Assembly (NCBI GenBank): GCA_015501605.1
Contig: JADNRZ010000005.1
Span: 1,116,001-1,180,000, forward strand
DNA: 64,000 nt
Direction: 5' to 3'
Source of the DNA: Panaeolus papilionaceus
Taxonomy: Eukaryota > Basidiomycota > Agaricomycetes > Agaricales
Under the pieces are notes generated by a model, which was not told the DNA's origin, ran no database searches, and was given only the letters and a program-made list of their open reading frames with translations. This document shows positions 24,261-37,185 of the stretch, piece after piece. Positions within the stretch are counted from its first letter, which is position 1, and every line of letters begins with the position of its first letter. The position numbers and the translations under genes are program-made.

Positions 24261-26666
24261 GGTAGTAAGGTTAAAGCCTTGAATAAGAGAGAACAGGAAG
24301 GTGGTGGTGACCTTTTCAGTTCAAGTTCTTCCGCGTTTTAAAGGTAGGTCTGTGAAGGGCCGAGCAAGAATTGGATCCAATCGGGCGATTGCAGGACGGA
24401 TGTATTAGCGAACATCACAAGGGACAAGTCGCGCGCTGCTAGCCTACGGCCATTTAGAAAATAAATTTTAAAGATGGTTTCATACGGAAATTCATGAGAT
24501 TATAGGAACATTATTTTCGATGTTATGTTGGGCTGGACTTGGTGATTTCAAGACCCTGTTTTCTTCCTGATCTGTATCCCGATTCTATGTCACCCTCATT
24601 TGTCCCATTTGCGCCACGCGCCGGTTGCCACGTGTGTCCTCATAGGATCGCTCGCATGGCCTCAGCCCTGTTCAAAAATCTCACCTCTCCATCTCTCTCC
24701 AGTCCTGAAATCTCTGTGATAGTCAATTTACTTTCCAACACTATTTGGAAGGTCGACTCCCGTATACCCTTTTCGGTATCACAATAACCTTTCAGTACTT
24801 ATAAAGTTTCATTTTATTTTATTTAAAATTCAATCCCACGCTCATCGAGGACGAGAACCTCCTAGGTCATGCAATCATGCATCGACGTTTATATTAGTTG
24901 CCAACTCATAATATCCAATTATAAATTGCATACAGCAAGCCACAGAGAGCAACGTATGTAGAGCTGGTTAAGCCTTCATCCGAAAACATATGCAATCACC
25001 AGAACATATATGTATGTAAGCACCACGACTATGTTTCTAAATCTTTTTGAAAAGAGTCCGCTCTTCAAAACCAGCTTCTTTAAAGGCAAAAACTCGGCCA
25101 ACCTTGGGAACCCTTGGGAAGTGAATGCATGTTGCATAAAATAACACATTTTCATTTTCGAGAAGGATTCAATGATGATTACACCACATCCATCATCCAA
25201 GACCCCTTCAACACATCGTATCTCTTGGTCGCGATCTTCCGATCGAGTTGCCCGATGATGGACGGAGGAGCTCGCACCTTTTCACGGGGACCTGTCATGG
25301 CAAGGAGGAACAGGAAGGGTGTTGTTCAATTCCATGGAGTCAAAAGCTGCGCCAACGTTCCCAAGTTCATTTGGACCAAGATGCTTACATACCGCTTCTC
25401 CATTGAGTACCTTCAATGCTACTAAACCTGGTATCCAATATCAGTGAACGAGGTCCGTTGTGTCTTTCTCACAACTTTCTCACAGTTAGCAACACACTTG
25501 CATTGCTGCACTGAGTTCTCTCTCTCAGGCTCAACGTTTCACGGCTCCGCTACTATTGAGGTTGGCGGACGACGGTAAGAAATAATTACCACCGATGCCT
25601 ACCGATGCCCACGAGAAACGCGGGTCGATGTCTCCAAAGGCAACAGGCACAGAGACTCTTCAAATGGTATACACACCAGGGCCCGACGCATAGTTGCCCG
25701 AGATCGCTTTCAATGCATGTACTGAGGATTGGCGGTTCGTTTGTAAGGCAGAGACTTTGACTCGTTGACCTCAATTCCACATTCTGCGTCTTTGGTATCG
25801 TTGCACATTTAGCGTGTCGATTTGTCCAAAAGACCTCCGGTTCCTTGAACAAACATAGTCTGGTGTGATAAACTGGTCCGAAGCACCTCGGATCTTCGAG
25901 GTCTGTCTCGGCTCTGTCCCCTGGTACCTCGAGGTCGGTGTATGCTGCGATTACACTGGTCAATCCACGACACGACCAGCAGTTTCTCCGAGGCGAAGTA
26001 ACCCTATGTCTGTAAAACGTTCAAAATGACTGTCTACTCCAAATTTAACCTGCCAGCGTTAGAATCCGTTGCATCATAGGCATTACGAAGACGTGATAAG
26101 GGATTCGAAGTACATACCCCACACAACCTAATCGAGGCGATGGAAGGACATTCACCTTTCATCTCGAGTCTAATCGCTCTTCATCAGGACCATTGTAAGC
26201 CGTCGGGCTAATGCCGAGGAAATAGCAGCTCTAATTGCTACCTCTTTCGAAGCATGGCATACCCAGGGTGAGAGAAGATGGATCCTTCTTCAAAATAGCA
26301 GGAGTAGCAAAATCTATGCTGAACGTCGAGCGTTGTCTGCCATCAGGGGTAGCTGTTTTAGCATGCCCTTCAGGGTGATATCCTGTCATGATGGTTCGAA
26401 GACTGTCCGTCATTGCTTCATCCTCAGAGCACTGTAATAATAATGGGCAAAGATCGGGGTAAGATAAGGCTCAATTTAGTTCGACCTAAGTACTCGCAAT
26501 CGGTCACAGGAGGCAGCGAAAATACGAATGGACCCGCGTTTGGGCCCCACAACACCGATTTCAGTGCAACTGTATTCTTGGGCATCCGATGTTTATTTCG
26601 ATGTTTCATTTCGGATCTTCCTTCTACCGTTCATAGCAGCCCCACACCACCAGCTTTTGGGAGAAA
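24261..26666. other. 2.4 kb region without a supported gene
   Basis: Contains the MIOX promoter at its left end. Between about 25140 and 26000 the minus strand has protein-like stretches interrupted by stops, for example VRAPPSIIGQLDRKIATK, ISGNYASGPGVYTI and VPVAFGDIDPRFSWASVG, which may be a decayed gene. A 125-residue frame at 25586-25963 lies in another register and looks less convincing. Confidence 0.35.
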
Positions 26667-28303
26667 TTATTGGGGAAGAGGTGGCCAATTCTCGAAACCA
26701 AGGTCAACCGCTTCAAAGCGGAACAAAACGAAGTCAGCATCAGCATAACATTCACAGGAACATCGCACATACGCCAGGGAGGAGTAATAAACCTGACAAG
26801 GCATGAGCCTCACGACGATAGAACATAATTAAAAAAAGACCAACCTGCGTTGCTTCCCGGATGCAGCAAGGGAATCGAGCTTTTCAATGTCCGGCGCTCC
26901 TAACTTGGTGGCGGCCGTGATAGCTCCATTAAAATTGGATGCAATACGCGCGGGCGTCACAGACTTTGGCAGGACAACGATGCCCTTTGCAACTAAGATA
27001 CACCAAACAAACAAGGTGATAAGAATGAAACTCCGATGTGCAGCCAGGTGATCAGTCGAAAATAAACTACGCTCACTCAAATAACCCAAGAGAACATCAG
27101 CTGGTTGCAAGCCATGAGTCGTCGCAATTTGTTGCACGTCTTGGTCGGCGATTAGGGGAGAGTTGGTAGATCCCAGAGGGGAATATGCCTGAGGAACGAT
27201 GCCTTTGCTCTTCAGATAGGCGATCAACGTGTGCTGAGGATTGTATACGTGTAGCTCAAGCTGCAACGCAATGATGGCATAAATGACACTGACGCAGTTC
27301 CATTCTTTCCTTTTCAATTGTAAACATACCTGGTTCACAGCGGGGATTACTTCAGCTGTCGGAAGAATTTCCTCAAGTTTGCTTTCTGAGAAATTGGACA
27401 CTCCAATCGACTTGACCTTGCCTGTCAAGATTTGGGAAAAAAGCATTCAAACAAATGTCGGAATATGTTTTTGATCGTGAGATTGCGGGTGCGCGTGAAG
27501 GAACTTTAAAGCTCACCCTTTTTCAATACTGCCTCCATTTGCTTCCAGGTATCCTTCAGAGCCCACTCGTGATCGACATCCCTCTTTCCATTCGGAAGCA
27601 ATGGAAAGATGGGATGGCTTCCCTTTGGGTTCATTGGGACGGGCCAGTGGACCAGGTAGACTGCGGGACAATAATCGCGGTATAGCGATGAAGGTTAGTG
27701 TTTTAGAAATGCAGGTTCGCCTTGATAAGGACATACGGTCAAGGTAATCCGTCCCGAGGTTTGCCAAAGTCTCATCAAGGCATTCCTCGACACGACTGTG
27801 GTATGTGCCCCACAATTTACTGGTGACCTAGGAGAAACAAATGGCCCGAGTGGGGTTTGAGCTGTGAGTCGAGAGCTGGTCGAGAGAGATTTTTCCTAGC
27901 GTGAACACGACGCACAAATATTTCGGACCTAGGGACACCAGAGGCACGAATTCCCTCTCCAACTTCCTTCTCATTCCCATATGCCCTGTTCGAGATTCAG
28001 GGTCAACGGAGTGTTATATGCTCGCAGAAAAACATGGGGTGGGACTTGGGAGGAATGAGGGGGAACGTGAGATAACTCTCACCATGCACAATCGATATGT
28101 CTGTAACCTGCCTCTTTAATGGCGTAGGCTACGGCTTCTGATACTTCACCTGGCTTTGACTGCCATGTACCTTGTAAAAGCACACTTGTGAATTAGTCTT
28201 GCTGCCTCGTTGTTCCTCTGTATGATATTTGCAGGACCTTACCGAGACCAATGACGGGTATCTCTTTCCCATTGTTAAGCTTGATTGTAGGAGCAAGGAG
28301 CAT
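26667..28303 (-). CDS. Aldo-keto reductase
   Basis: NADPH-dependent carbonyl reductase of the AKR superfamily, (beta/alpha)8 barrel. Exons 28243-28303, 28083-28170 and 27916-27985 join in frame. Later exons carry the rest, and the last two joins give [17 protein letters not shown] with the stop at 26667-26669. The catalytic tetrad is complete: Asp in HIDCAW, Tyr in [10 protein letters not shown], Lys in VTSKLWGTY and His in [10 protein letters not shown]. Other family segments are [45 protein letters not shown] and [14 protein letters not shown]. Reading through the last intron would give a false earlier stop at 26829. Substrate is not determined. Uronate or aldose reductase activity would fit its MIOX neighbour. 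Confidence 0.9.
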
Positions 28304-28708
28304 CTTCGATCGTCAGTTGAGTGATGATAGATAAAGAGAAAGAGGAGAATCTTCGAGATTGTATTAATATAAGGAACATCAATGCCGGGAACGGTCCGTT
28401 TACGCCGTTTCCTCTGTCAGGTGGATGCATTGCAATTGGAACAAGGGCCGGGCCTGCTTTGTCAACGAAGATTGTCAACAAAAGGTCGGAAGAGTGTATA
28501 TGATATTAAGTCAGAAAAGCTTATATGATGTTAGCTGGTACCGCCTATCATGTTGTACGCAACCGCTTTTCCCACCATCATAAGATGTTGAACGCGGAGA
28601 GCCATCGAGCCGATGAGCGCTTCCGGAAAGGCGCCTGTCAAAATTGTGATCGACTAAAGCATCGTGTTCGGATAACTGTTGCTAGCAATACACTCTACTC
28701 GAAATTAA
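28304..28708. other. Short intergenic space upstream of the aldo-keto reductase
   Basis: About 400 bases between the NMD3 stop and the aldo-keto reductase start. No gene is evident. The interval must hold the NMD3 3' region and the reductase promoter. Confidence 0.45.
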
Positions 28709-30656
28709 TCATATCGCCTCGTCTTCTTCGCCGCCATCCAAAGCCAGTTCGTCAAAGTCCTTAAGAAGTTCGTCCAGCTTCACCTCAGGGAAGTCGGGCT
28801 CCACCTCGAGATCGGTTTCTGATCCATCAGTTGCAACAGGTGCAGCCTCATCGACGTCCATTGAATATTGATTCTTCTTCTTTGGTCCTCTCTTGACGAC
28901 TTCCGGTGCCTCCATCGCCACTTCTGGTGCTGCATACAAATTGATACCAGCACGAAGTTCAGGATCCTCTTCAAGCTCGCGCAAGAATATTTCGTAATCT
29001 TCGTCGACCTTCTTTGTATCACGGCCACCCATACGCCCAATCGCCCCGCGTGCGTTACTCGTCTCACCTTCCTCTCCAGCCTCCTTAGCAATACTCTTGA
29101 GGCGCCAGTTGCGGACCTTGGTCTTCTTCCTACGGTTGGGATAAGCCTTCTTGACGAGGATGATGTCGGGAATATTAGCTGGGGGCAAGGCAGCAAAGTG
29201 GTCTGAGTTGTAGTTGGAGTTGGTTAAGAAGTAACCCATGGCTGCATCGCCTGGTTGAAGAATGGCGCCGAGATGCGTTCGTGTATGGAAGATTTGCTTG
29301 GTAATGCCATCCGAGTCGAAGTCCATCATGCGACTATCATGGCCTTTAGAGTTACTGGAACTATGGAATGCGCCTGAAAGGGCCACTTGAGCATCGGCAA
29401 GAACCAGCTTTCCTCGAGTTTTCGAATAATCTGGTTCAATGTCAAGAACAGTGAATTCCACCAAATCAGTCACACTGGCAAGACTGTGAAAGGGCGTGCG
29501 CCAGTAAATGTAGGAAGGAATTTCGCAGGTTTGAAGGGTTTGAGGGTCAATAAGCTGCAGCGAATTCCCAACTCGGGCACAAACGGTGAGGGGGTTGATA
29601 TTACTGAGTGAACGCGCTTGTTTGAGCGGTATACAGACCAGGTCGTCCTTGCATATGGGGACAATTTCCACGGAGTATGTGTGCTTGAAGTTGGCGGTAT
29701 TGGAATGTGTATCAGAAGACAGCAGTTGTTCTGACGATTTGGATCTATAAAAATGAGATATACCATCACAAAAAAAAATATGCACGAAATGCTCAACCTA
29801 CTTTGTCGGTGCGACACCAGCCAAAAATTCAACCATTTTTTGTGCGTGACTTCTTTGGGAGTAGAAGAAATCTAGACCGTCCCTGACTTCTTTGATCGAG
29901 ATAGTATCTTTTTGTGCGTTGTGCTTGAGGATGAGCTGTTCGAGGTAAAGGAACGTTCGCTTGTGTGGAACCTTCTGTCGAACCTGCACGAGAGCTTTCC
30001 ATGTATTTTTAGCTGCAAGTTTTGCGCAATCGGGGCATTGACCATGCTGAACGAGATACTCGATTTCGAAGGTTTGTTCAAGGATCGTATTTGTGAGAAC
30101 CTTGGATATGTTAGCGCATCATCGTAAAGATGTAAATAGTACTGGTACCTCTTTCTGAATGGTCATCGACACTCTTAGTCGCTTCGAATGAGGCTCTGTC
30201 CAGATGAAATGGGCTTCAGTCAGGCGAACCTTGCTCAAACCCTTTAGCTTTTTCAGGCAGAGCGCAAGTAGCTCTGCTGACTCTGGCTTCGCGAGAGTCC
30301 AGGTCTGGGGAGGAGACAAGAATCTTTCGCAGTTTCTGCAGAAGGAAACGGAGGCTAATTATCGGGTTAGTTAATCACAAAAGCGATTAAATCGACGTCG
30401 TACCTTGCTTCGGAATTCCTTCTGTAATGTCCACACTTTATAATAGATTATAAGACAGGATAAATTTGAATGAACAGTAAAAACTCACGTATTCCGCAGA
30501 CATGCGACGCAAAGATTGGCAGAATTTGGGACGATGGGAGTTCCTGAGGGATCAGTATTTTGAGTAATATGTTTAGAATAGAGATCGCAGTGAATTGACG
30601 GTACCGCAGTCTGCACACAACACACGATGGACAGCTGGCCCTGGTACAAATTCCAT
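28709..30656 (-). CDS. NMD3: 60S ribosomal export protein NMD3
   Basis: Adaptor that binds the 60S subunit and links it to the exportin Crm1. The start at 30656 reads MEFVPGPAVHRVLCADCG. The next exon continues TPIVPNSANLCVACLRN, and a later one begins SFCRNCERFLSPPQTW. Together these give the N-terminal Cys-x2-Cys zinc-binding pairs. Further conserved parts are VRQKVPHKRTFLYLEQLIL, RDGLDFFYSQRSHAQKMVEF and IYWRTPFHSLASVTDLVEF. The long last exon ends in an acidic tail with a leucine-rich, export-signal-like stretch (LDELLKDFDELAL) before the stop at 28709. Length is a little over 500 residues, as in yeast. It shares a 270-base divergent upstream region with UGGT. Confidence 0.94.
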
Positions 30657-30926
30657 GGTGGTAGAGGTAGTGGTAGATGATAAAGATGGAATTCTTGCTG
30701 ACTCGAAATCTCAATCGTATCTGTAATGGCCAAAAAATAAACCCACGTGAGGGATATAGATAAGATAAGATCATGATGCGCGAGATGGTTGACGTGTCGA
30801 AGGACGCGCTTTTCCCACTTGGGTAGTTGATGCCAAGAATAAGTCCCAACCAACTTGATACTATTCGACAACTTACTTGAACACATTCTCTAGGTTTATG
30901 GTCATTGTCTGCCTTATTTTCTAATC
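30657..30926. promoter_or_regulatory. Divergent promoter of NMD3 and UGGT
   Basis: Only 270 bases separate the two start codons, so promoter elements and 5' UTRs of both genes must lie here. No single TATA box stands out. An AGATAAGATAAG-like stretch near 30759-30770 resembles tandem GATA-factor sites. Confidence 0.5.
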
Positions 30927-33900
30927 ATGAACAGGGCATTCATATTGCTCGGTGCTGCTCTTGCAGTCATCCAAGCCGCAGCAGCCAGTCCTCCCGTCCA
31001 GGTGGCATTGAGGTCATCCTGGTCTGCGCCTCCTTTGCTGGCCGAAATATTGTGCGTCTTGTACATAATATATCTTCATATGCTCATAATATTTCATTAG
31101 AGAGACCGTGGCACTGGAGAACCCTTCAGTCTTCTTCGAGTATCTTGAACAACTTACCAACCCGGAGGTCGTTCCAACCTTCATCGGCTTGTCGCCAGAA
31201 GCAACACACCAGGCCGCTCTCCAAGTTGCTATCGACAACTCCCTGCTTCATGAACCTTCTGCTCTTGCTCTGGTTCAATTAAATCTGGGTCTCCACGCCG
31301 CAACACCTAAACTAGAGGCTTATTACAACTACTATAATGAGCACCACCGAAATAGTCCTGGCACCGAGTGTGGCTCTTGGGTCGACTGGTATGGCACAGT
31401 GATCTGTGATGTAGAAGCTTTAGCTTCTTTGGTCAAAACGGAAGCTATCGACGCACCTAATCCCAATATACCCAACCGTCCCCAACTTCTAACGTTTGAC
31501 CATATATTCCCACCACCAGACCGTGTATTGGAACGCCCACCGCGAACTGCAATCTTTTACGGCTCCCTGACCTCCTCAAAATTCCGCGAGCTTTATGTTT
31601 ACCTATTAAAACTCACCAATACTCTTGACCCCCACGTGGAGTTCGTCTTTAGACATATCCCCCCTTCTAACCCATCCTCTTCACGGAATTACTTATCGGG
31701 CTATGGGGTTGCCCTGGACTTGAAAAAAATGGACTATCTGGCGCTTGACGATCGCAACTCCAACGCGGGTTCAGCCTCTAACCCCGGCTCCACAGGGACA
31801 GATTCTGATACCGAAAAAGACAAAGGGGATCTCGTGCTCCCTCTTATTCTATCCTATCCCGAGAATATATCCGTACCAGATGCTTCAGCTTCATTAACAG
31901 AAGCTGAAAGGCGAGGTAGGCATTTCCATTTCAGTCTTTAATGATTTGGAGTCTTTTCTGACTCGTGACTAGTTCTTGGATCTCACTCCATGCAGATTAT
32001 CCTCGATTCTGAGAATAAGTTGGATACACTCATTCAAATCTCTGAGAATTTTCCCAAATACGCCGCCCAACTTGCTCGTCGCGTTGTTGTTAACGAAAGC
32101 CTCTTGGAAGAGGTTGCAGAGAACGCCATCCGTGCGCCAAGAGGCACCAACGTATTCTGGTTGAATGGCGCCCCAATTGATCCAAAGGATGTCACACCGT
32201 TTGGCCTCATGAAGGCAATAAGGAAGGAGAGGTCAACAATACTTTCCATAACTCATGCCGATCAGATAACGCGTCAACAGGCGTTCGACGTCATGACCGA
32301 TCCCGGTGTAGAAGCAGCACAGAAGGCGAACGCAGTTGCTGGAGCCATTTTTGATGCCAGTGACCGGCCAGAAGGAGGAGATATAATTTTCTGGTGGAAC
32401 GACATGGAGAAGGACAAGAGGTACTGCTGATTTTTACTCTATCGTGATCACTCCTAACAATATTCCAGGTATTCCCGATGGCCTGACACACTTTTTTCGG
32501 TATGGCCTCACTCCCGACGATTTGCAAAATCTAAACCCATATTTCTGATATAGCTCCTCCGGTCAATGTATCCTGGACAACTTCCCATTGTGCGGAAAAA
32601 CCTCTTCAACTGCATTCTGATCCTCGACTTGTCTGATCGGGGCGCCCTTAACTTCGTGGCAAACCCGATGGCCAATGTTATTGAGAGGGATTTTCCTCTC
32701 AGATTTGGTTTGGTTCCTACACCAGAAACTGAGACGGGTGTGTGGCGTCTGTGTGCTTGACAATTCATCAATTTTAAATCATTTTCACAGGCGCCAAGAT
32801 GGCAAAATTATTCTACTACCTCATCAATGAATTCGGCAAGAAATCGACGTTGTCATTTATTCGATCTGTAAGACAGATTCAATCCTGAATGTCAGTGGCT
32901 AACATAAATGCTAGCTCTCCGCGGTTGTGGTTCCCGATCCGACTCAAAGAACTATCGAATGGCCAACAGTTAGCGATCATTACAACCTGCTAGTCAGCAC
33001 CCATCAGCAGCAAAACCCTGACTTTGTACCTGTTCCCTTGGAAGATGTCATCAAGGGGAAGGTCGAACGTCCAGCTCCTATTGAAAAGATTGGCGACTAC
33101 GTCGATCGTTTGGGCGCAGGACTTAGTCCCACTGCTCCTATGGGTCATGCCTTTTTCAACGGGAAGCATTTTGACTTCGATGATGTGTGTATCGAATTCA
33201 TAGCCGATATTCAAAGGCGCTTAATATCTGCCTTTTAGGACTTTTTGAGAAGCTTGCAGACTGAGCTTTCTGCTCAGACACAATTCCTTGCTTCAAAGGT
33301 CAGTCCTGTTATCGCATTTCCACGCCATTTGACGCCGACTCTTCCTCAGGTTTACGAGATGGAGCTCACTGATGATAACCATGGGGACACAATGGCCAAC
33401 TACTTCTATGATCTTCCTACAACTAGCAAACGAAGGAACAAATACATTTTCCCGTCTGGTTCGGCCGCAGCTAATATCCGCATCGTAAACATGCCAGAAA
33501 TCTTTAATCAACTGAAACTCAAATTGTCTTCTTGGAGTTATGTGTACCCTGGTATGTCGTACGACGGACTTGACGCTATAAAAAAAACCTAAATTTCCTC
33601 CAGCAGTCAAGAAAGTAGGGATTTCACATAGCACGCTCATCTTTGCGGACCTAGACAGTGACGATGGCTTAAATCTGGTCAAAAACGCACTCCTATCTTT
33701 GGTGCGTATTGCCTTGACTCGATCTATTGCATGTGTTCATCCTCCACTATCCAGGACGAGGATTCCCGAACCCGTCTTTCATTCATTCACAACCCTAGTA
33801 AATTACCCACCTTCGATGGTGACAACCGTCCAACTGCTTCTTGGTTGTTCTCATACCTTTATACACGCGATTTGTTCTCGAAGGCGTCTCCCTCGACACT

Positions 33901-36900
33901 CCTTTCTGCACTTGGCCTAGGAGGCGCGTCGCATGTCTACAACCAAGATGCTGCACAAGTACCACTTTCTTCGGATGACGCTGTGAAGATTCTTACAGGG
34001 GGCCTCAAAATCGCTGACATTCCCAAGGAGGAATATTACGATTATATCCACAATGCATTGATGTTGGCGAGACGCTTGAAGGTGACCCCTGGCGAATCAA
34101 TCTTGATCGTCAATGGAAGAGTAAGGCCCCTACACACCCCTTCACAAGCATTGTTTCTAATAGTACCCTTTTAACTAGATTGTTGGTCCCATCGGGTCAG
34201 ATGGTTTCCAACCTTTAGACTTTAAAGCCCTGGAAGAGTTCGAGTGGAAAAAGCGGACAGAACCCGTCTTGAAAGCCTTCGAAACCGTGATACCAGATCT
34301 CGCACATGACAAGTACGTCATCTCACTTTTTGTTCTTGATCTACAGCTCGACGGTTTTGTATCCACAGGTATAGGTTCGCGGATGTCATCTCATCGACCT
34401 CGTCCGTCATTGCTGCTAGTCAGCAACTTGACCCAAGCGAGATTGGGTTATTTGACGCCCCTCCTCGTCCTAGGCAGCGAAACTACAAGCTTTTAGAGTC
34501 CAATTATACGTATGTCGTTTTCTCTGTTACACATTGACCGTGTCTCATTCAGACGCCTACAGTGTGATCAAGATCGGTGATGAGGAGACTGCACTTTATC
34601 GGATTGGGCTTCTTCTCGACCATTTGAGCGAAACTGGCCAGAAATGGACTTCTCTAATCAAGGTAAATCGATGTCTTAACTCTGATGCATCCATTCTTAC
34701 ATCCCCGAAACCTTAGTGGTTACGTAACATTCCGGATGTTTTCGTAGAAATTCATTTGAATCCTAAGGGCTACTACGACGATGTACGTTTATACACTCTC
34801 ACAAGGAAAGGTATCATGTTAATTGCCACACAGCTACCAGTCAAGCGGTTCTATCGCTACAACCTCGTCCCAGCGTTGAGGTTTGACGATAATGGGTAAG
34901 CGTATGCCTGTTAATCCATAATAACCCAACCGTTAATAAATCCGTCTCTTACAGTGAAGAAGTCGCGGCCACGGCCCTCTTTGAAGACCTTCCTGTTGAC
35001 CCGATTTATACCTTGGCCATGGATGTACCCTCGTCCTGGTTGGTTCGCCCTCGCGTAGCTCTCTACGATCTGGACAACATTCAACTCAATAAGCTTTTCC
35101 CTGGAGACACATCAGTGGAAGCCATCTTCCAGCTGGATAACATTGTCATTGAAGGACATGCGCGCGACATCAACATCGGCAACGCTCCTCGTGGCGTTCA
35201 GCTCGAGTTAACGTCCAGTGAAGGTGTTCCGATTGACGACACCCTTATTGTGTACAACCTTGGTTACTTCCAGTTTAAAGCTGAGCCAGGTGTCTTCCAA
35301 TTAAAAATTCGTCCTGGTCGAAGCCAAGAAATTTTCAGGCTTGAAAGTGCTGGCAATGAAGGATGGGACAGTCCCTCTGTTGACGAAGCTGGGGATGTTA
35401 TCACCGTCACCAGTTTCGAGGGCATCACCCTGTACCCCCGTCTTGCTAGGCTTCTAGGCAAGGAAAAAGAAGATGTCTTGGCTGAGACGGATGAGGATGA
35501 CTCAAAGAGCGCTTTTGAGGAATTTACAGACCGGTTCGCTGATTTGATTCCAGGATTTATACCACGTTTCCTGAACGATGTTCTTCCCCCCAGCTTCAAG
35601 TCAATGTTTGGGTCTGGAAAGAAGGATACTCAAGATTTGGTACTTGTGAAAGAACAAGCAGATATCAATATCTTCACGGTTGCTTCTGGCTTGCTTTATG
35701 AGGTTTGTAGGCAATTGCTCTCCTTAATTGTTCCCGATATTGAACCTTATCCATCAGCGCTTCGTTGGGATTATGATTCTCAGTGTTCTTCGAAACACCA
35801 ACAGTACTGTCAAGTTTTGGTTCATTGAAAACTTCCTTTCGCCTACTTTCTTGGTTAGTTGCCTATCTTTTTCATACATTGCTGCCACTGACCCAATGCT
35901 AGGAATTCATTCCTCACATGGCCGAGAAATACAACTTCCAATACGAGCTGGTCACATACAAGTGGCCATCGTGGCTCAGAGCACAGACAGAGAAGCAGCG
36001 TATCATTTGGGCGTACAAGATCTTGTTCCTCGACGTTCTCTTCCCTCTCGACCTTAAGAAGGTCATTTTCGTGGACGCCGATCAGATTGTTCGCGCTGAC
36101 CTTCAGGAGCTTGTCGACCTTGATCTGGAGGGCGCCCCATATGGCTACACCCCCATGGGCGATGACAATACCGACATGGAGGGCTTCCGATTCTGGAAGA
36201 CTGGCTACTGGAAAGAGTTTTTGCAGGGAAAGCCATATCATATCAGGTAAGTGATTTGGGCTACCCTCCCTTCCATATGCCAATCCTGCAATTTGCAGTG
36301 CACTGTACGTCATAGACCTTGTGCGATTCAGACAGGTACGGCACTTGGACTCGCTTTTTTACTGGGTTGACACTGACATGTTTCAATGGCACTCAGCTGG
36401 CAGCAGGGGTGAGTCAAACAATATTGCAAATGATCTACGGCAAATCTGAGTATGACGTAGGATATTCTTCGAGGACAATATCAACAACTCTCTGCAGACC
36501 CCAACTCCCTTGCAAATCTTGATCAGGGTTAGTGGAAGACATCGCTGCTATACGCTTGGTTCTGTCATATCTCACATACATCTAGATCTCCCAAATAACC
36601 TACAAGCACAGGTTCCCATTGTAAGTCTTTTGAAGTTCTTGATGGCCATCACCACAGCTAAAGCCACATTTAGTACTCCTTGAACGAAGACTGGCTATGG
36701 GTAAGCATGCCTGTTTGTAACTACCAAAGTAGTGCTAACGGACTTTTTCTTTTTCAAACCCCAGTGTGAAACTTGGTGCAGTAAAGACCGCCTGCATCGC
36801 GCTAAGACCATCGACCTTTGCCAGAACCCTCTCACTGTACGTTTACAGTCTGATATGCTTTACTACTTGCTGAAGGTTTTCCCTGTTTTGTCGCCTCCAT

Positions 36901-37185
36901 AATCTATAGAAAGAGCCTAAGCTAGCACGTGCGCGTCAAATTCCGGAATGGGAGGTCTATGACGCGGAGATTGCGCAGTTAGCAAGGGAATTGGCGGCAG
37001 AGGGCAAGGTTCACACTCGTATGGCCACGGCGGATGCAAATGTCCTTGCGGGAGGAGGGTCCCAGAACGCAGATAAACCTGAAGTAGCTGCTCAAGTCGA
37101 TACTGAGACCGATGTCCCCACGTCGCCTACAGACGCTTCCAAGGATCAGGAAGGAAGGAAGCAGACTGCACACGACGAGCTGTGA
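30927..37185 (+). CDS. UGGT: UDP-glucose:glycoprotein glucosyltransferase
   Basis: ER-lumenal folding sensor that re-glucosylates misfolded N-glycoproteins for the calnexin cycle. It opens with a signal peptide ([20 protein letters not shown]) and has the long thioredoxin-like sensor region. The C-terminal GT24 catalytic domain shows [39 protein letters not shown], the metal-binding DAD of [11 protein letters not shown], and [20 protein letters not shown]. The protein ends TAHDEL, an HDEL retrieval signal, with TGA at 37183-37185. Predicted length is about 1,550-1,600 residues, normal for the family. More than fifteen short introns are present, and the 3' part contains very small exons, one of only 12 bases at 36397-36408. 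Confidence 0.95.

Noticed and set aside
26829..26846. Stop codon after KQRRLVFF as the end of the aldo-keto reductase
   Set aside because: It lies inside an intron. Splicing to two further small exons restores the conserved C terminus ending at 26667.
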